Virus record (IMG/VR): IMGVR_UViG_3300008450_000593
Location: 1 to 20,565 of that record
Length of the DNA stretch: 20,565 bases
Origin: a virus
Direction: 5' to 3' (one strand)
The translations under genes were made by a program, and so were the position numbers. This document shows, in pieces, positions 20,259 to 20,565 of this stretch. The notes beneath the pieces are model-generated. The model ran no database searches. It was not told where the DNA came from and saw only the letters and a list, made by a program, of their open reading frames with translations. Numbering within the stretch: position 1 is the stretch's first letter; each line of letters begins with the position of its first letter.

Positions 20259-20565
20259 GTACACCGATGCTGTCATTTGTCAGGAGCTGTCATTAAATCC
20301 ACGCACTTTCTATCGACTAAAGTCAAAAGCACTCGCAGAGCTACAGAAACGTGCCAAAATTCGCGAAACGGCTCTCAATAGTACTATCACCTTAGAAACA
20401 ATACAAAAGGCAAAAAACGGGCTTAAAACCACCTTAGAATTAGAGGAGCAACTTTGCCGCATTGCGATGGGTGATATTGATGTGACGGAAACAACGCTCA
20501 CACCGGATGGGATGATTGACCATCAGCGCAAACCATCACCATCAGAAATGACGGCGGCCATCAGG
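20185..20565 (+). CDS. Terminase small subunit, N-terminal part (runs off the window)
   Basis: The first 127 codons of a gene open at the right edge, starting MERSKTQLKILQVADELEKQ. Residues about 25-55 form a helix-turn-helix ('TDAVICQELSLNPRTFYRLK'), then a long helix ('AELQKRAKIRETALN') and 'EEQLCRIAMGDIDVTETTL', a pattern typical of phage small terminase subunits that recognise the packaging site. The large terminase should follow outside the window. It overlaps the previous gene by 74 nt. Confidence 0.65.
   Translation, partial: MERSKTQLKILQVADELEKQLLNTKYTDAVICQELSLNPRTFYRLKSKALAELQKRAKIRETALNSTITLETIQKAKNGLKTTLELEEQLCRIAMGDIDVTETTLTPDGMIDHQRKPSPSEMTAAIR

Overview
The window is a 20.6 kb piece of a tailed double-stranded DNA phage, or possibly a prophage, of a Bacteroidota (Bacteroidetes) host. 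Every gene I accept lies on the + strand, and genes are tightly packed with many ATGA-type or longer overlaps. The host call rests on three things: a clear Bacteroidetes-type promoter (TTTG, 19 nt, TAnnTTTG) in the main intergenic region; start codons preceded by A-rich leaders rather than Shine-Dalgarno sequences; and proteins resembling those of Bacteroidetes phages (DUF6712-like connector, portal with a MuF-like end, fibre with a typical Bacteroidetes signal peptide). I see no integrase, repressor, rRNA, tRNA or CRISPR array, so lifestyle cannot be judged.

Layout. 1-6531 is virion morphogenesis: the end of a probable major capsid protein, a conserved probable structural protein, an unknown beta-rich protein, a 691-residue portal with extra C-terminal domains, a DUF6712-like connector, a tiny basic protein, a neck/tail-completion-like protein and a large repeat-containing fibre. 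6542-9246 is the lysis region: a small unknown protein, two very small membrane proteins (holin candidates), a DnaQ-like exonuclease with a zinc ribbon, an HExxH metallopeptidase-like protein, a lipoprotein with a C-terminal membrane anchor (unimolecular spanin architecture) and a GH19-type endolysin, closed by a terminator. 9247-9612 is a 366-nt control region with a terminator, paired direct repeats, a palindrome cluster and a promoter.

9613-17672 is the early/DNA metabolism block: several small unknown proteins, a ribbon-helix-helix-like protein, a PD-(D/E)XK (RecB/Cas4-like) nuclease, a protein tentatively assigned to ssDNA binding, a SNF2-like helicase, a PP-loop (PAPS-reductase-like) protein, a VRR-NUC nuclease and a primase-polymerase/SF3 helicase. 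17794-20565 holds unknown small proteins, a sigma-factor-like protein, a CxxC membrane protein, a glycosyltransferase, a small cysteine-containing protein and the start of a small terminase subunit, whose large-subunit partner should lie beyond the right edge.

How it fits together: the primase-helicase, SNF2 helicase, two nucleases and the ssDNA-binding-like protein would form a replication/recombination set. The sigma-like factor is a good candidate for switching to late transcription of packaging, head and lysis genes. The most interesting non-routine signals are a putative tiny minus-strand transcription unit (about 7143-7235), the iteron/palindrome region at 9305-9458, a candidate structured RNA at 12630-12727, a 12-bp inverted repeat around the start of the 17794 gene, a portal with a winged-helix-like insert and a fibre with a secretion signal. 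All functional calls come from reading motifs by eye; no database search was run.
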